A stretch of 15,245 bases of DNA from Desulfobacterales bacterium CG23_combo_of_CG06-09_8_20_14_all_52_9. GTDB taxonomy: Bacteria > Desulfobacterota > Desulfobacteria > Desulfobacterales > UBA2156. The position numbers were made by a program, and so were the translations under genes. The stretch lies in the NCBI GenBank assembly GCA_002771315.1, contig PCSF01000051.1, forward strand, positions 1-15,245, written 5' to 3'. Shown here one piece after another: positions 7,116 to 14,592 of this stretch (position 1 is its first letter; the number at the start of each line of letters is the position of its first letter). A model generated the notes under the pieces. That model was given only the letters and a program-made list of their open reading frames with translations, had not been told where the DNA came from and ran no database searches.

Positions 7116-9809
7116 TTAAAACCCGGTGGACATGGAAAACTCCCATCGACCCGAGCTTTCCCCTTCCAGTCGATCCAGGACAAACCCATATTCCAGCCGT
7201 ATGGGACCTACAGGGGAAAACCACCGGAATCCTAAGCCGGCGCTTTCCCGCATATTGGAAAGGTCGATGTTTTCATCGTTGTTGTAAGCATTCCCCGTAT
7301 CGAAAAACGCCACTCCATAAATCCCCATATCCGGAAAGAGCGGGACCAGATATTCGGCATTAAACTGCACGAACTTGTCCCCGCCGATCTTTATCCCGTT
7401 TTCGTCGGTCGGACTGACAGTACGCCACTTGAAGCCGCGCAATGAAGTGATTCCCCCCAGGTAAAACCGCTCCCAGTCCGGCAGTCTTCCTTCGGAATTT
7501 TCGCGGACATACCCGGCCTTGGCATGAAGAAAACCCACCGTTCCTTTATAAACCGGGAAATACCATCCCGTCTGGCCGATATATTTCGTAAAGGCAATGT
7601 CCCCCCCGAATCCGGCGTACTCGACGCTGATACTGTGCTCGGACCCTTCGGTAGGGTTGAAGATCCGATTTCTCGAATCCCACCGAAGTTCCGTCGACAC
7701 GGTGCTCTGGTTATTGGTTCCCTCGAAATCCTTGATGCCAGGCGGCGCATCTTCCTGGATATCTTCGATGGTGGATACCTCATAGGCATATCCGATCAAA
7801 AACCGTAAATAATCCGACCATACAGGATATCCGAACCGCAGCCCTCCACCCGTGGCATCTTTGTCATAGGTTTCATAATCCTTGATCCAGCGGTACACAT
7901 CCGTCCTTGCCGAAAGGGGGATGTCAAAGAGCCAGGGCTCGGTAAAACTTAAATTGTAGCGATCCGACGTGCCGCCCACATGGGCCTGGAGACTTAAAAC
8001 CTGACCGCGGCCGAACAGGTTCCGCTGCGTGATCTCTCCCATGGCAAAAAACTCGTCTTCGCTGCTGTACCCCCCGCCGATTGAAAACATCCCCGTGGAC
8101 TTTTCCTTTACATCGATCTTCAGGACCATCTTATCTTCGGCGCTCCCTTTCACGGTCTGGACCTTGACGTCTTCGAAGTAATCGAGGCGATACAGGTTCC
8201 GGATGCTACGCTTTAAGCGCTTTCCGCTGAAAAGTTCCTGCTCGTAGACCTTCAGCTCGCGGCGGATGACTTTATCCCGTGTCTTCCGGTTCCCGCTGAT
8301 GAGAATTTTCTCGAAAGAGATCTGAGGACCTTTTTGGATGTGATAGTCGATGCCCACCACATGAGTGTCGGCTTTTTCGTCGATTTTGGTGGAAATGTCC
8401 GCATTGGCATATCCCTGATCCGTGTAGAGATCCATCAGAGTCAGCACGTCTTTTCTAACCGTCTCCCGGCTGAAATAGGCATCTTTTAGAAGTGCCAGTT
8501 TGATTTTTAAGGCTCCTTCATCCTCCACATCCCCGGAGATCGTGACGGTGCCTACCTTGTATCGGGGTCCCTCCGAGATTTTGAATGTCACCTCGATTCC
8601 ATCTTGAACGTATTTCGTTTCGGGATCGCTGACCCGTGCGTGCAGGTATCCGTGGTTCTGGTAGAACGCCGTCAGCGCCTCCTTATCCTGGGAAAGCTTG
8701 TCGCGATCCAAATCGCCGGAAGAAGTGATAAAAGAAAAAAACCCTTTTTCCGATGTGCTCATGACCTTCTTTAAGGCCTTGGCGTCAAAAACCGTGTTTC
8801 CCTCGAAGGCGATGGTCTGGATCCGAAGCTTACTTCCTTCCGATATGACAAACTCCAGGTCTGCCTGGTTGTTCTTCAGATCCTCGACATTATAGGACAC
8901 CTGGGCATTATGATAATTCTTTTTCTTGTAAAGGGTCTCGATCTTTTTCAGATTACTTTTCACCTTGAAGATATTAAGGATGGACCCGGATCGGATGTCG
9001 AGATTTTCTAGGAGCTCCTTTTCGTTGTAAATCGTGTTGCCTTTGAACCGGACCTTTCGGATGGTGGGTTTTTCCTGAACCTTAAATACGATCGCTTTCC
9101 CTCCGGCACTCTCCTCGGCTTCGATGCGAACATCTTCAAAGTAGCCCATCTGGTAAATGCGGTTCAGGTCTTCAGACAAGGACCGGACGCTGTAAGCATC
9201 TCCGGCCTTGACCTGAATGACTTTCGAAATGGCATCGGATTCAATCCGCTTGTTCCCGGAAACCGATACGTTCACGATTTTGGCCTGTTTGAAAATGTGA
9301 AGCATCAGGTCGTCGGCAAGCTTTTTCACCGCCCCCAGCAGGTTCTCGATCTTTTCTCCTTCAACAGCAAGCACCTTAGGGGGGTTTTCGGTGATTGTCT
9401 CCATCAGGCGCGCATCGATACTGAATCGCTGCCCTGCCTGAGTCAGACTCCCCCATACGGCATGAGTCGATCCGTTTTGGACGGATAGATTTCGGACGGC
9501 TTTGGTCGTCGCAGCGGTATCGGCGCCGGCCAATCCCTTTTCCGAAACCACCTCGACGCCTTCCTGGCTTAGCCGATCCTGAATCACCTTCACGATTTCT
9601 TTTTGCAGGTAGGAATATTGGGCCTGGGCGTTGATTCTAAACGGAATGATCGTCACCTTTGCCCGAGTTTCGCTGCCTGCCGCCGGAAAAGCGGCCAGCA
9701 CAAACGCTACTCCCATCAACAGCCACAAATATCTCCGCCACCGGCTCTGTCGATGGCCCCAAGAGTTCGAAATCCGCCGCAGAATGGATCGCCTAGTTTC
9801 GATCTGCAT
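7116..9809 (-). CDS. bamA: Outer membrane protein assembly factor BamA with extra N-terminal domain
   Basis: 897 aa, longer than E. coli BamA (810). BamA inserts beta-barrel proteins into the outer membrane. Residues 1-45 form a signal peptide with a long basic n-region (hydrophobic 28-42). Residues 49-172 are an additional alpha/beta domain resembling the TolB-N/CsgG-like fold. Five POTRA domains follow at about 177-248, 249-326, 327-415, 416-495 and 496-570, each with a G-N-x/G-Y-x pattern. The 16-strand barrel runs from about 573, with the lid-loop motif L-R-G-F (R791-F793) and a C-terminal beta-signal ending in Phe. Start: the ATG at 9809 follows GGAAGGA and overlaps lolD by 17 bp. Confidence 0.96.
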   Translation of the reverse strand: MQIETRRSILRRISNSWGHRQSRWRRYLWLLMGVAFVLAAFPAAGSETRAKVTIIPFRINAQAQYSYLQKEIVKVIQDRLSQEGVEVVSEKGLAGADTAATTKAVRNLSVQNGSTHAVWGSLTQAGQRFSIDARLMETITENPPKVLAVEGEKIENLLGAVKKLADDLMLHIFKQAKIVNVSVSGNKRIESDAISKVIQVKAGDAYSVRSLSEDLNRIYQMGYFEDVRIEAEESAGGKAIVFKVQEKPTIRKVRFKGNTIYNEKELLENLDIRSGSILNIFKVKSNLKKIETLYKKKNYHNAQVSYNVEDLKNNQADLEFVISEGSKLRIQTIAFEGNTVFDAKALKKVMSTSEKGFFSFITSSGDLDRDKLSQDKEALTAFYQNHGYLHARVSDPETKYVQDGIEVTFKISEGPRYKVGTVTISGDVEDEGALKIKLALLKDAYFSRETVRKDVLTLMDLYTDQGYANADISTKIDEKADTHVVGIDYHIQKGPQISFEKILISGNRKTRDKVIRRELKVYEQELFSGKRLKRSIRNLYRLDYFEDVKVQTVKGSAEDKMVLKIDVKEKSTGMFSIGGGYSSEDEFFAMGEITQRNLFGRGQVLSLQAHVGGTSDRYNLSFTEPWLFDIPLSARTDVYRWIKDYETYDKDATGGGLRFGYPVWSDYLRFLIGYAYEVSTIEDIQEDAPPGIKDFEGTNNQSTVSTELRWDSRNRIFNPTEGSEHSISVEYAGFGGDIAFTKYIGQTGWYFPVYKGTVGFLHAKAGYVRENSEGRLPDWERFYLGGITSLRGFKWRTVSPTDENGIKIGGDKFVQFNAEYLVPLFPDMGIYGVAFFDTGNAYNNDENIDLSNMRESAGLGFRWFSPVGPIRLEYGFVLDRLEGESSGRWEFSMSTGF

Positions 9810-10518
9810 CCACCAATCTTCCTTCCGACAAGGTGATGCGTCTGGCCATTTTTGCCGCCAGGCGCATGTTGTGTGTGACGACCACCAGGGTCATCCCCAG
9901 ATCCTGATTCAGAGTTTTTAAAAGCTCGTGGACCTGCAGGCTGCTTTTCTCATCCAGATTTCCGGTGGGCTCATCGGCCAAGAGCAGACGGGGCTTGAGG
10001 ACCAGGGCCCTGGCGAGTGCGACCCGCTGCTGCTCCCCGCCCGACATCTCAACAATCTTATGGTTCAGGCGGTGGGAAAGTCCCACTTTTTCCAGCATTC
10101 CTTCGGCCCCGTGCCGTGCCTCTTCCCGGGTTACTCCGTGGATCAACGCCGGCATCATGGTGTTCTCCACGGCGGTAAATTCGGAGAGCAGGTGGTGAAA
10201 CTGAAATACGAACCCGATGGATTGATTTCGAAACGCCGCAAGTTCGGCATCGTCCAAATTAAAGACCTCTTTTTCTTCGAAAACGAGCGTTCCCTTATCC
10301 GGCCGGTCCAGCGTACCCAGGATATGCAACAGGGTGGACTTACCGATTCCGGACGGCCCCACGATGGCTAGGGTTTCTCCCGGATTCAATTTCAGGTCGG
10401 CCCCTTTCAGGATCTCGATTCTGGCCGTGGCGTTATGAAAACTTTTGTGTACGCCTTGCATGATGAGTAAAGGCCCCTTTGCATCGGCGCTACCGGGATC
10501 CATGTAATGCTCATCCAT
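9793..10518 (-). CDS. lolD: Lipoprotein-releasing ABC transporter ATP-binding protein LolD
   Basis: 241 aa from the ATG at 10518 (E. coli LolD 233). It is the ATPase that powers extraction of outer-membrane lipoproteins from the inner membrane. Walker A is G-P-S-G-I-G-K-S-T (54-62), with Ile where most relatives have Ser. The LolD-typical Q-loop is F-Q-F-H-H-L-L-S-E-F, the signature M-S-G-G-E-Q-Q-R starts at 158, Walker B is L-L-L-A-D-E-P-T-G-N-L-D (178-189), and the H-switch is T-H-N (215-217). The first in-frame start (TTG at 10542) would overlap the permease gene by 32 bp, against 8 bp for the ATG, so the ATG is preferred. An ATG at 10503 is also possible. The partner permease is directly upstream. 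Confidence 0.96.
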   Translation of the reverse strand: MDEHYMDPGSADAKGPLLIMQGVHKSFHNATARIEILKGADLKLNPGETLAIVGPSGIGKSTLLHILGTLDRPDKGTLVFEEKEVFNLDDAELAAFRNQSIGFVFQFHHLLSEFTAVENTMMPALIHGVTREEARHGAEGMLEKVGLSHRLNHKIVEMSGGEQQRVALARALVLKPRLLLADEPTGNLDEKSSLQVHELLKTLNQDLGMTLVVVTHNMRLAAKMARRITLSEGRLVDADRN

Positions 10519-11749
10519 ATCGAATCGCCTGAACAGGATCAAGCTTGGACGCCTGCCTGGAGGGGTAAAGGGTTGCCAGAAAACAGATTACCAGGGTGGC
10601 GAAAACGATTCCGAAGACATCCGGAAGCTCAAGCTTCACCGGCAGCGTAGTGGTAAAGTAGTAAATATCCCCTGTCAGCTCGACGATCCTGTACCGCTTG
10701 AGGGCCGCGCACAGGATAAACCCCGAAATCATGCCCAGCAGGGTCCCCATGGTTCCGATCACCATTCCCTTGAATACGAAAATTGTACGAATACTCTTGT
10801 CGGTGGCCCCCATGGTTTTTAATATGGCGATATCCCGGGTCTTTTCCATGACCGTCATGATCAAGGTGGAGGCGATGTTGAACGCGGCCACCAGTACGAT
10901 GAGGGTCAGGATAATGAACATCACGATTTTCTCCAGCTTCAAGGCGGTAAAAAGATTCCGGTTCATCTGCATCCAGTCCCTGGCCCAGAAGGGAAACCCC
11001 AGCTTATCTACGATCCGGTCCGCCACCTTCCTCGCCCCATAGACGTCCTTCACCCGCACCTCGATTCCGGTAACGGCTTCCGGCATCCGCAGGAGTCTTT
11101 GCGCTTCCTCGAGATGGATGTAGGCGAAGGTTCCATCATATTCATACATGCCGGATTCGAAAAAACCGACAACCGTAAACCGCCGCATGGCCGGCAGATG
11201 ACCCATGGGGGACAGCATCCCCTTTGGGGAGATGAGATGTACGGCATCTCCTTTTTGAACACCCAGGCTCTTGGCCAGCTCTTTTCCTAAGACGATCCCC
11301 GGGATAGAAACGCCGACATCGGGGTCTCGATTTTCCTTGTTACCGTTTTCAAAAGAAACGCCCTTAAGGCTTGGGATGACCCTTCCGGCACTTTCGGGGT
11401 CAACCCCCCTCAAAACCGCACCGGAAGTCCCGTCCGCCGACCGCAACATGATCTGGGTATAGATAAAGGGGGTGGCCCCTTCCACACCCGGCGTATCCTC
11501 CACTCGGCGCATGACGGCGCCGTAGTCGGTAAAGGCCCCCCCGTAACGCAAAAGGACCACGTGCGCCTGTCCCCCAAGGATCCGGGATTTCAGGTCGGAC
11601 TCAAAGCCGGACATTACCGCAATTACCACGATGAGGGCCATGACCCCGACCATCACGCCGGCGATGGAGAGCAGGGTAATCAGTGAGATGAAGGTCTGCC
11701 GCTGCTTGGCCATGAGGTAACGGCGGCCGATGAAATATTCGTATTTCAT
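10511..11749 (-). CDS. lolC: Lipoprotein-releasing ABC transporter permease, LolC/LolE family
   Basis: 412 aa with the four-helix topology of the family: TM1 about 23-47, a large periplasmic domain 50-270, TM2 274-298, TM3 323-349 and TM4 376-396. The M-S-G-F-E-S-D-L-K segment after TM1 and the cytoplasmic coupling segment E-K-T-R-D-I-A-I-L-K-T-M-G-A (302-315) are diagnostic of LolC/E. It forms the membrane part of the lipoprotein release complex with LolD, whose gene overlaps its 3' end by 8 bp. Only one permease gene is present here; in such genomes the protein probably works as a homodimer (LolF type) rather than a LolC-LolE heterodimer. It starts 14 bp after lysS with no strong Shine-Dalgarno. 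Confidence 0.95.
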   Translation of the reverse strand: MKYEYFIGRRYLMAKQRQTFISLITLLSIAGVMVGVMALIVVIAVMSGFESDLKSRILGGQAHVVLLRYGGAFTDYGAVMRRVEDTPGVEGATPFIYTQIMLRSADGTSGAVLRGVDPESAGRVIPSLKGVSFENGNKENRDPDVGVSIPGIVLGKELAKSLGVQKGDAVHLISPKGMLSPMGHLPAMRRFTVVGFFESGMYEYDGTFAYIHLEEAQRLLRMPEAVTGIEVRVKDVYGARKVADRIVDKLGFPFWARDWMQMNRNLFTALKLEKIVMFIILTLIVLVAAFNIASTLIMTVMEKTRDIAILKTMGATDKSIRTIFVFKGMVIGTMGTLLGMISGFILCAALKRYRIVELTGDIYYFTTTLPVKLELPDVFGIVFATLVICFLATLYPSRQASKLDPVQAIRYG

Positions 11750-11763
11750 TCAGCTCTGTCTCA

Positions 11764-13257
11764 TCACGATTTACTCTTCATGTGCGGGAAGAAAATGACT
11801 TCGCGGATGGAGTCGGCATCGGTGAAGAGCATGACCATCCGGTCGATCCCGATGCCTTCCCCGGCGGTGGGAGGCATGCCGTATTCCAGGGCCTCGATAT
11901 AGTCTTCGTCCATGGGGTGCGCTTCTTCGTCCCCGGCCTGCCGCTCTCGGACTTGCTCGAGAAATCTGTTCCTCTGATCTTCCGGATCGTTGAGTTCGGA
12001 AAAGCCGTTGGCAATCTCCCGACCGCCGATAAAGAGCTCAAAACGATCTGTCAAAGAGGGTTGAGTTTCGCTTCGCCTCGAAAGAGGGGATACCTCCACA
12101 GGGTAGCCGGTGATGAAGGTGGGCTGGATCAAATGGGGCTCCACCAAGGCATCGAAGAGCTTGGTGAGGATCTTTCCGATGCTCCCCTTCTTGGTGACCT
12201 GAACCCCTTTGGCCTCGGCCAGGGCAAGGAGTCTGCTGCGATCGGAAATCATTCCGCTTTCCACACCACCGAAGGTCTCGAGGGCCTCCAAAAGCGGAAT
12301 CCGCCTCCAGGGTGCCGCCAAATTAATGACGTTGCCCTGGTAAGTAATGGAAAGCGTACCGCAAAGAGATTCCCCCACGTGACGAAACATGGCCTCGGTC
12401 AGGATCATGAGGTCTTTGTAGGTGGCGTAAGCCTGGTAAAACTCCAGCATGGTGAATTCGGGGTTGTGCTGGGTGGAAACACCTTCGTTTCTGAAATTCC
12501 GGTTGATTTCGAATACCCTTTCCAGCCCCCCGACAACCAGCCTCTTCAGGTAGAGTTCGGGTGCGATTCTTAGATAAAGCTCCATCCCCAGCGCATTGTG
12601 ATAGGTCTTGAAAGGAGCTGCTTCGGCGCCTCCGGGCACGGGATGCATCATGGGTGTTTCCACTTCCATGAAGTCTTTGCCGATGAGAAACTCCCGGACG
12701 TACTGGATGACCCGGCTTCTTTTAGCAAACAGCTCCCGGACCGCAGGGTTCATGATCAGGTCGAGGTAGCGCTGTCGGTACCGTTTTTCCGGATCCTTGA
12801 GCCCGTGAAACTTCTCCGGGAGGGGGCGAAGGGCTTTGCAGATCAGCTTTAGATCCGTCGCCAAAAGAGTCCATTCTCCGGTACGGGTGATGAATATAGG
12901 ACCCGTAAGGCCGATGAAATCCCCGGCCTCCATCTTTTGAAACACCTCAAAGGTCTCCCCGCTCATCTTGTCCTTACGGATATAGGCCTGAATCTGGCCG
13001 GTTCGGTCCCTGAAGCGGATAAAGGCGCTCTTTCCGAACCGGTTGACGGCAACAATGCGCCCCGCTGTCTGAAAAACGGGCCCTTGTTCCGTGATCTCTT
13101 CGGGCGCCGCTTTTTCCACGGCCTGCCGGATTTCCCTGATATCGTGGGAAACCCTGAAATCATTGGGATATAAAGGAATGTTTCGGCTTTTCAGATCCTC
13201 TATCTTCTGTTTGCGTTGAGCCAAGACATCTTTATTTTCTTCAGGTTGCTGGTCCAT
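11764..13257 (-). CDS. lysS: Lysine--tRNA ligase, class II
   Basis: 497 aa (E. coli LysS 505). It charges tRNA-Lys with lysine. The N-terminal OB-fold anticodon-binding domain spans about 64-142. The catalytic core has motif 1 around F-M-E-V-E-T-P-M-M (196-204), motif 2 F-R-N-E-G-V-S-T-Q-H-N-P-E-F-T-M-L-E (255-272) and motif 3 G-I-G-I-D-R (468-473). All are intact. It is the first gene of the outer-membrane biogenesis operon and has a promoter about 120-160 bp upstream. The ATG at 13257 has no strong Shine-Dalgarno, but no better in-frame start exists and homology begins close to it. Confidence 0.97.
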   Translation of the reverse strand: MDQQPEENKDVLAQRKQKIEDLKSRNIPLYPNDFRVSHDIREIRQAVEKAAPEEITEQGPVFQTAGRIVAVNRFGKSAFIRFRDRTGQIQAYIRKDKMSGETFEVFQKMEAGDFIGLTGPIFITRTGEWTLLATDLKLICKALRPLPEKFHGLKDPEKRYRQRYLDLIMNPAVRELFAKRSRVIQYVREFLIGKDFMEVETPMMHPVPGGAEAAPFKTYHNALGMELYLRIAPELYLKRLVVGGLERVFEINRNFRNEGVSTQHNPEFTMLEFYQAYATYKDLMILTEAMFRHVGESLCGTLSITYQGNVINLAAPWRRIPLLEALETFGGVESGMISDRSRLLALAEAKGVQVTKKGSIGKILTKLFDALVEPHLIQPTFITGYPVEVSPLSRRSETQPSLTDRFELFIGGREIANGFSELNDPEDQRNRFLEQVRERQAGDEEAHPMDEDYIEALEYGMPPTAGEGIGIDRMVMLFTDADSIREVIFFPHMKSKS

Positions 13258-13387
13258 TTATTCTACCGGTTCGTTCTTGTCCGTCTCGTTGAGATTGTTG
13301 AACTCATTTTTCCGTCACGGGTGCATCATGAGCGGCTGCTGCATTTTGCAGTTTACCATTTTCAATTTAAAAAATGAAATTTAATCT

Positions 13388-13415
13388 TTTATATGAGTTA
13401 CCCCTGAAGTGTCAA
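13388..13415 (-). promoter_or_regulatory. Sigma-70-type promoter for lysS and the envelope operon
   Basis: On the minus strand a perfect TTGACA (complement of 13410-13415) and TATAAA (complement of 13388-13393) are separated by 16 bp. An A/T-rich stretch directly upstream (13416-13440) could act as an UP element. The predicted transcript starts near 13380, leaving a leader of about 120 nt before lysS. The leader contains a small hairpin (CTGCA 13339-13343 / TGCAG 13347-13351). No other promoter of this quality was seen within the block. Confidence 0.7.
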
Positions 13416-13444
13416 GATTGATGAAATTGTAAAAACTAAAGATT

Positions 13445-13577
13445 GATGGCTTCGTAAAAAGTCGTCACCCCGTTGAAAAACGGGGTCCAGGGGTTTCATG
13501 ACTGCTTGAAAACACTGGATTCCGGCTTTCGCCGGAATGACGTAAAGAGAGCATTTTCGACTTTTTACGAAGCCATC
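13445..13577. mobile_element. MITE-like element, 133 bp, perfect 20-bp terminal inverted repeats
   Basis: The ends GATGGCTTCGTAAAAAGTCG (13445-13464) and its exact reverse complement (13558-13577) form perfect 20-bp inverted repeats. Both sides are flanked by the direct repeat AAGATT (13439-13444 and 13578-13583), consistent with a 6-bp target duplication. Inside are two perfect 8-bp hairpins: ACCCCGTT/AACGGGGT (13467-13474/13479-13486, GAAA loop) and ATTCCGGC/GCCGGAAT (13519-13526/13531-13538, TTTC loop). There is no transposase gene, so movement would need a partner enzyme elsewhere. The internal GGATTCCGGCTTTCGCCGGA core belongs to a widespread bacterial intergenic repeat type. Confidence 0.8.
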
Positions 13578-13635
13578 AAGATTAACCTCCGATGCTAAAC
13601 CGAGTGGATTTTTCCTAAAAATGCGCTCAACAGGC

Positions 13636-13664
13636 TTGTGAAACGGGTCGAATTCAGGTAAAGT
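13636..13664 (+). promoter_or_regulatory. Weak candidate promoter for the DUF4124 gene
   Basis: TTGTGA (13636-13641) and TAAAGT (13659-13664) are 17 bp apart; each matches four of six consensus positions. It lies 75 bp upstream of the ATG. No better plus-strand pair was found between the inverted-repeat element and the gene, but matches at this level occur by chance. Confidence 0.25.
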
Positions 13665-13725
13665 CAATCTGTTTTGAGATGGCACCCGTTAAATATGAAT
13701 ATGAAACCATCAACACCCAGAAACC

Positions 13726-13731
13726 GAGGAG
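13726..13731 (+). promoter_or_regulatory. Shine-Dalgarno fixing the DUF4124 gene start
   Basis: GAGGAG lies 7 nt before the ATG at 13739. It decides against the longer frame from 13679, whose extra 20 residues would bury the signal peptide. Confidence 0.75.
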
Positions 13732-13738
13732 ATCGACC

Positions 13739-14281
13739 ATGTGCCTGAAACAATGTTGGGTTATATTATTCTGTGTCGCCCTCGCCGCTCCGGCCGCCGC
13801 ACAATTTTATAAATATAAGGACAGGGAGGGAAATGTCCGCTTCACGGACGACCTAAGCCAGGTTCCCGAATCCCAGCAGTCCGGTGCAACCTCTTATGAA
13901 CAGTCGGAAAGCCGGCCGGAAGAGCTTCCTGCCTCCGGGAAGCCCGAAGAATCCAAAGACGCTGTGGCCAAGACTCAGGAAGAGGCGAAGCTGAAGCAGG
14001 ATTGGCTCGCCCTAGAAGAGAAGAAGAAGCAACTGGATACCGAGCGTAAAGCGCTTATGGATAGACGTGCGGCCCTTGAAAAGACCAAAAATATACGGAA
14101 GACGCGCACGCAGGAGTTCGCGTACAACAAGGAAGTAACCAAACTCAACGACGAACTGCTGGCTTTTGAAAAGCGCATGAACGAGTTTAACGCAGAGGTG
14201 GAAAGCAATAACCAACGGATAAAAGAGGCTGAGAAAAATCGCCTGGAACAGATAAAGCCCGCACCGCCGCCGGTTGATTGA
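13739..14281 (+). CDS. Secreted DUF4124 domain protein with C-terminal coiled coil
   Basis: 180 aa. A signal peptide covers residues 1-21 (Lys4, hydrophobic 8-17, cleavage likely after A-A-A before Gln22). The mature N-terminus carries a DUF4124 module: F-Y-K-Y-K-D-R-E-G-N-V-R-F-T-D (23-37), a small beta-hairpin domain common in periplasmic proteins of proteobacteria. Residues 45-78 are low-complexity and rich in Ser, Glu and Pro. Residues 80-170 are strongly charged with heptad character, predicted as a coiled coil, and the tail is Pro-rich. The location is periplasmic, perhaps envelope-associated. Function is unknown; no catalytic residues are apparent. It is divergent from lysS and 35 bp upstream of the DUF2007-like gene. 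Confidence 0.85.
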   Translation: MCLKQCWVILFCVALAAPAAAQFYKYKDREGNVRFTDDLSQVPESQQSGATSYEQSESRPEELPASGKPEESKDAVAKTQEEAKLKQDWLALEEKKKQLDTERKALMDRRAALEKTKNIRKTRTQEFAYNKEVTKLNDELLAFEKRMNEFNAEVESNNQRIKEAEKNRLEQIKPAPPPVD

Positions 14282-14316
14282 TGCCGCCCTGTTGCGACGT
14301 GTAAAAAGAAGGCCCC

Positions 14317-14562
14317 ATGAAATCCCCGTTTATCAAGATTGCAGGGCTTGAAAATGGTATCGAAGCCCAACTGGTGGAATCCATCTTGAACGAACAGGAG
14401 ATTCCCCATCGCATCCGTTCCTATCATGACACCGCCTACGACGGACTGTTTCAGGTCCAAAAAGGGTGGGGGGAAATCCATGCACCTGCAACCTTTATGG
14501 AACCGATCCGGGAGATCCTCCGCGCGGTGCGTGCCCATGCCCAGGACGATAATTCAACATAG
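14317..14562 (+). CDS. Small DUF2007-like protein
   Basis: 81 aa. The pattern G-L-E-N-G-I-E-A-Q-L-V-E-S-I-L-N-E-Q-E-I followed by a beta-rich middle resembles the DUF2007 (putative signal-transducing protein) family, in which a short ferredoxin-like fold begins with a helix for which the A-x-L-V-x-x-x-L-x-x-x-x-I pattern is typical. The ATG at 14317 is preceded by AGAAGG (14307-14312), 4 nt upstream. No signal peptide or membrane segment is present, so it is probably cytosolic. It sits 35 bp after the DUF4124 gene and 30 bp before the aldolase gene, so the three may be co-transcribed. The family assignment is tentative, from pattern only. Confidence 0.75.
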   Translation: MKSPFIKIAGLENGIEAQLVESILNEQEIPHRIRSYHDTAYDGLFQVQKGWGEIHAPATFMEPIREILRAVRAHAQDDNST

Positions 14563-14579
14563 AAATCCAAGACAACGAG

Positions 14580-14586
14580 AAGGAGG
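14580..14586 (+). promoter_or_regulatory. Strong Shine-Dalgarno before the aldolase gene
   Basis: AAGGAGG, a full anti-16S match, lies 6 nt before the ATG at 14593. It rules out the in-frame ATG at 14587, which directly abuts the site. Confidence 0.8.
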
Positions 14587-14592
14587 ATGCAC

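Larger units (their letters stand above)
13258..13738. other. Divergent intergenic region between lysS and the DUF4124 gene
   Basis: The 481-bp region contains no supported gene. From left to right it holds the lysS leader, the minus-strand promoter at 13388-13415, a degenerate repeat end at 13416-13436, the 133-bp inverted-repeat element at 13445-13577, and the upstream region of the plus-strand DUF4124 gene. The minus-strand open frame through the element encodes the V-I-P-A-K-A-G-I-Q peptide, a well-known translation artefact of this class of repeat. Confidence 0.75.

Noticed and set aside
11782..12573. Plus-strand 263-aa open frame opposite lysS
   Set aside because: Antisense shadow; lysS has all three class II synthetase motifs intact on the other strand.
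13398..13685. Minus-strand 95-aa open frame containing V-I-P-A-K-A-G-I-Q
   Set aside because: It is the translation of the inverted-repeat element, a well-known artefact, and overlaps the lysS promoter region. No ribosome-binding site supports it.
13679..13738. N-terminal extension of the DUF4124 protein
   Set aside because: It would place 20 polar residues ahead of a clear signal peptide; the GAGGAG before 13739 marks the real start.
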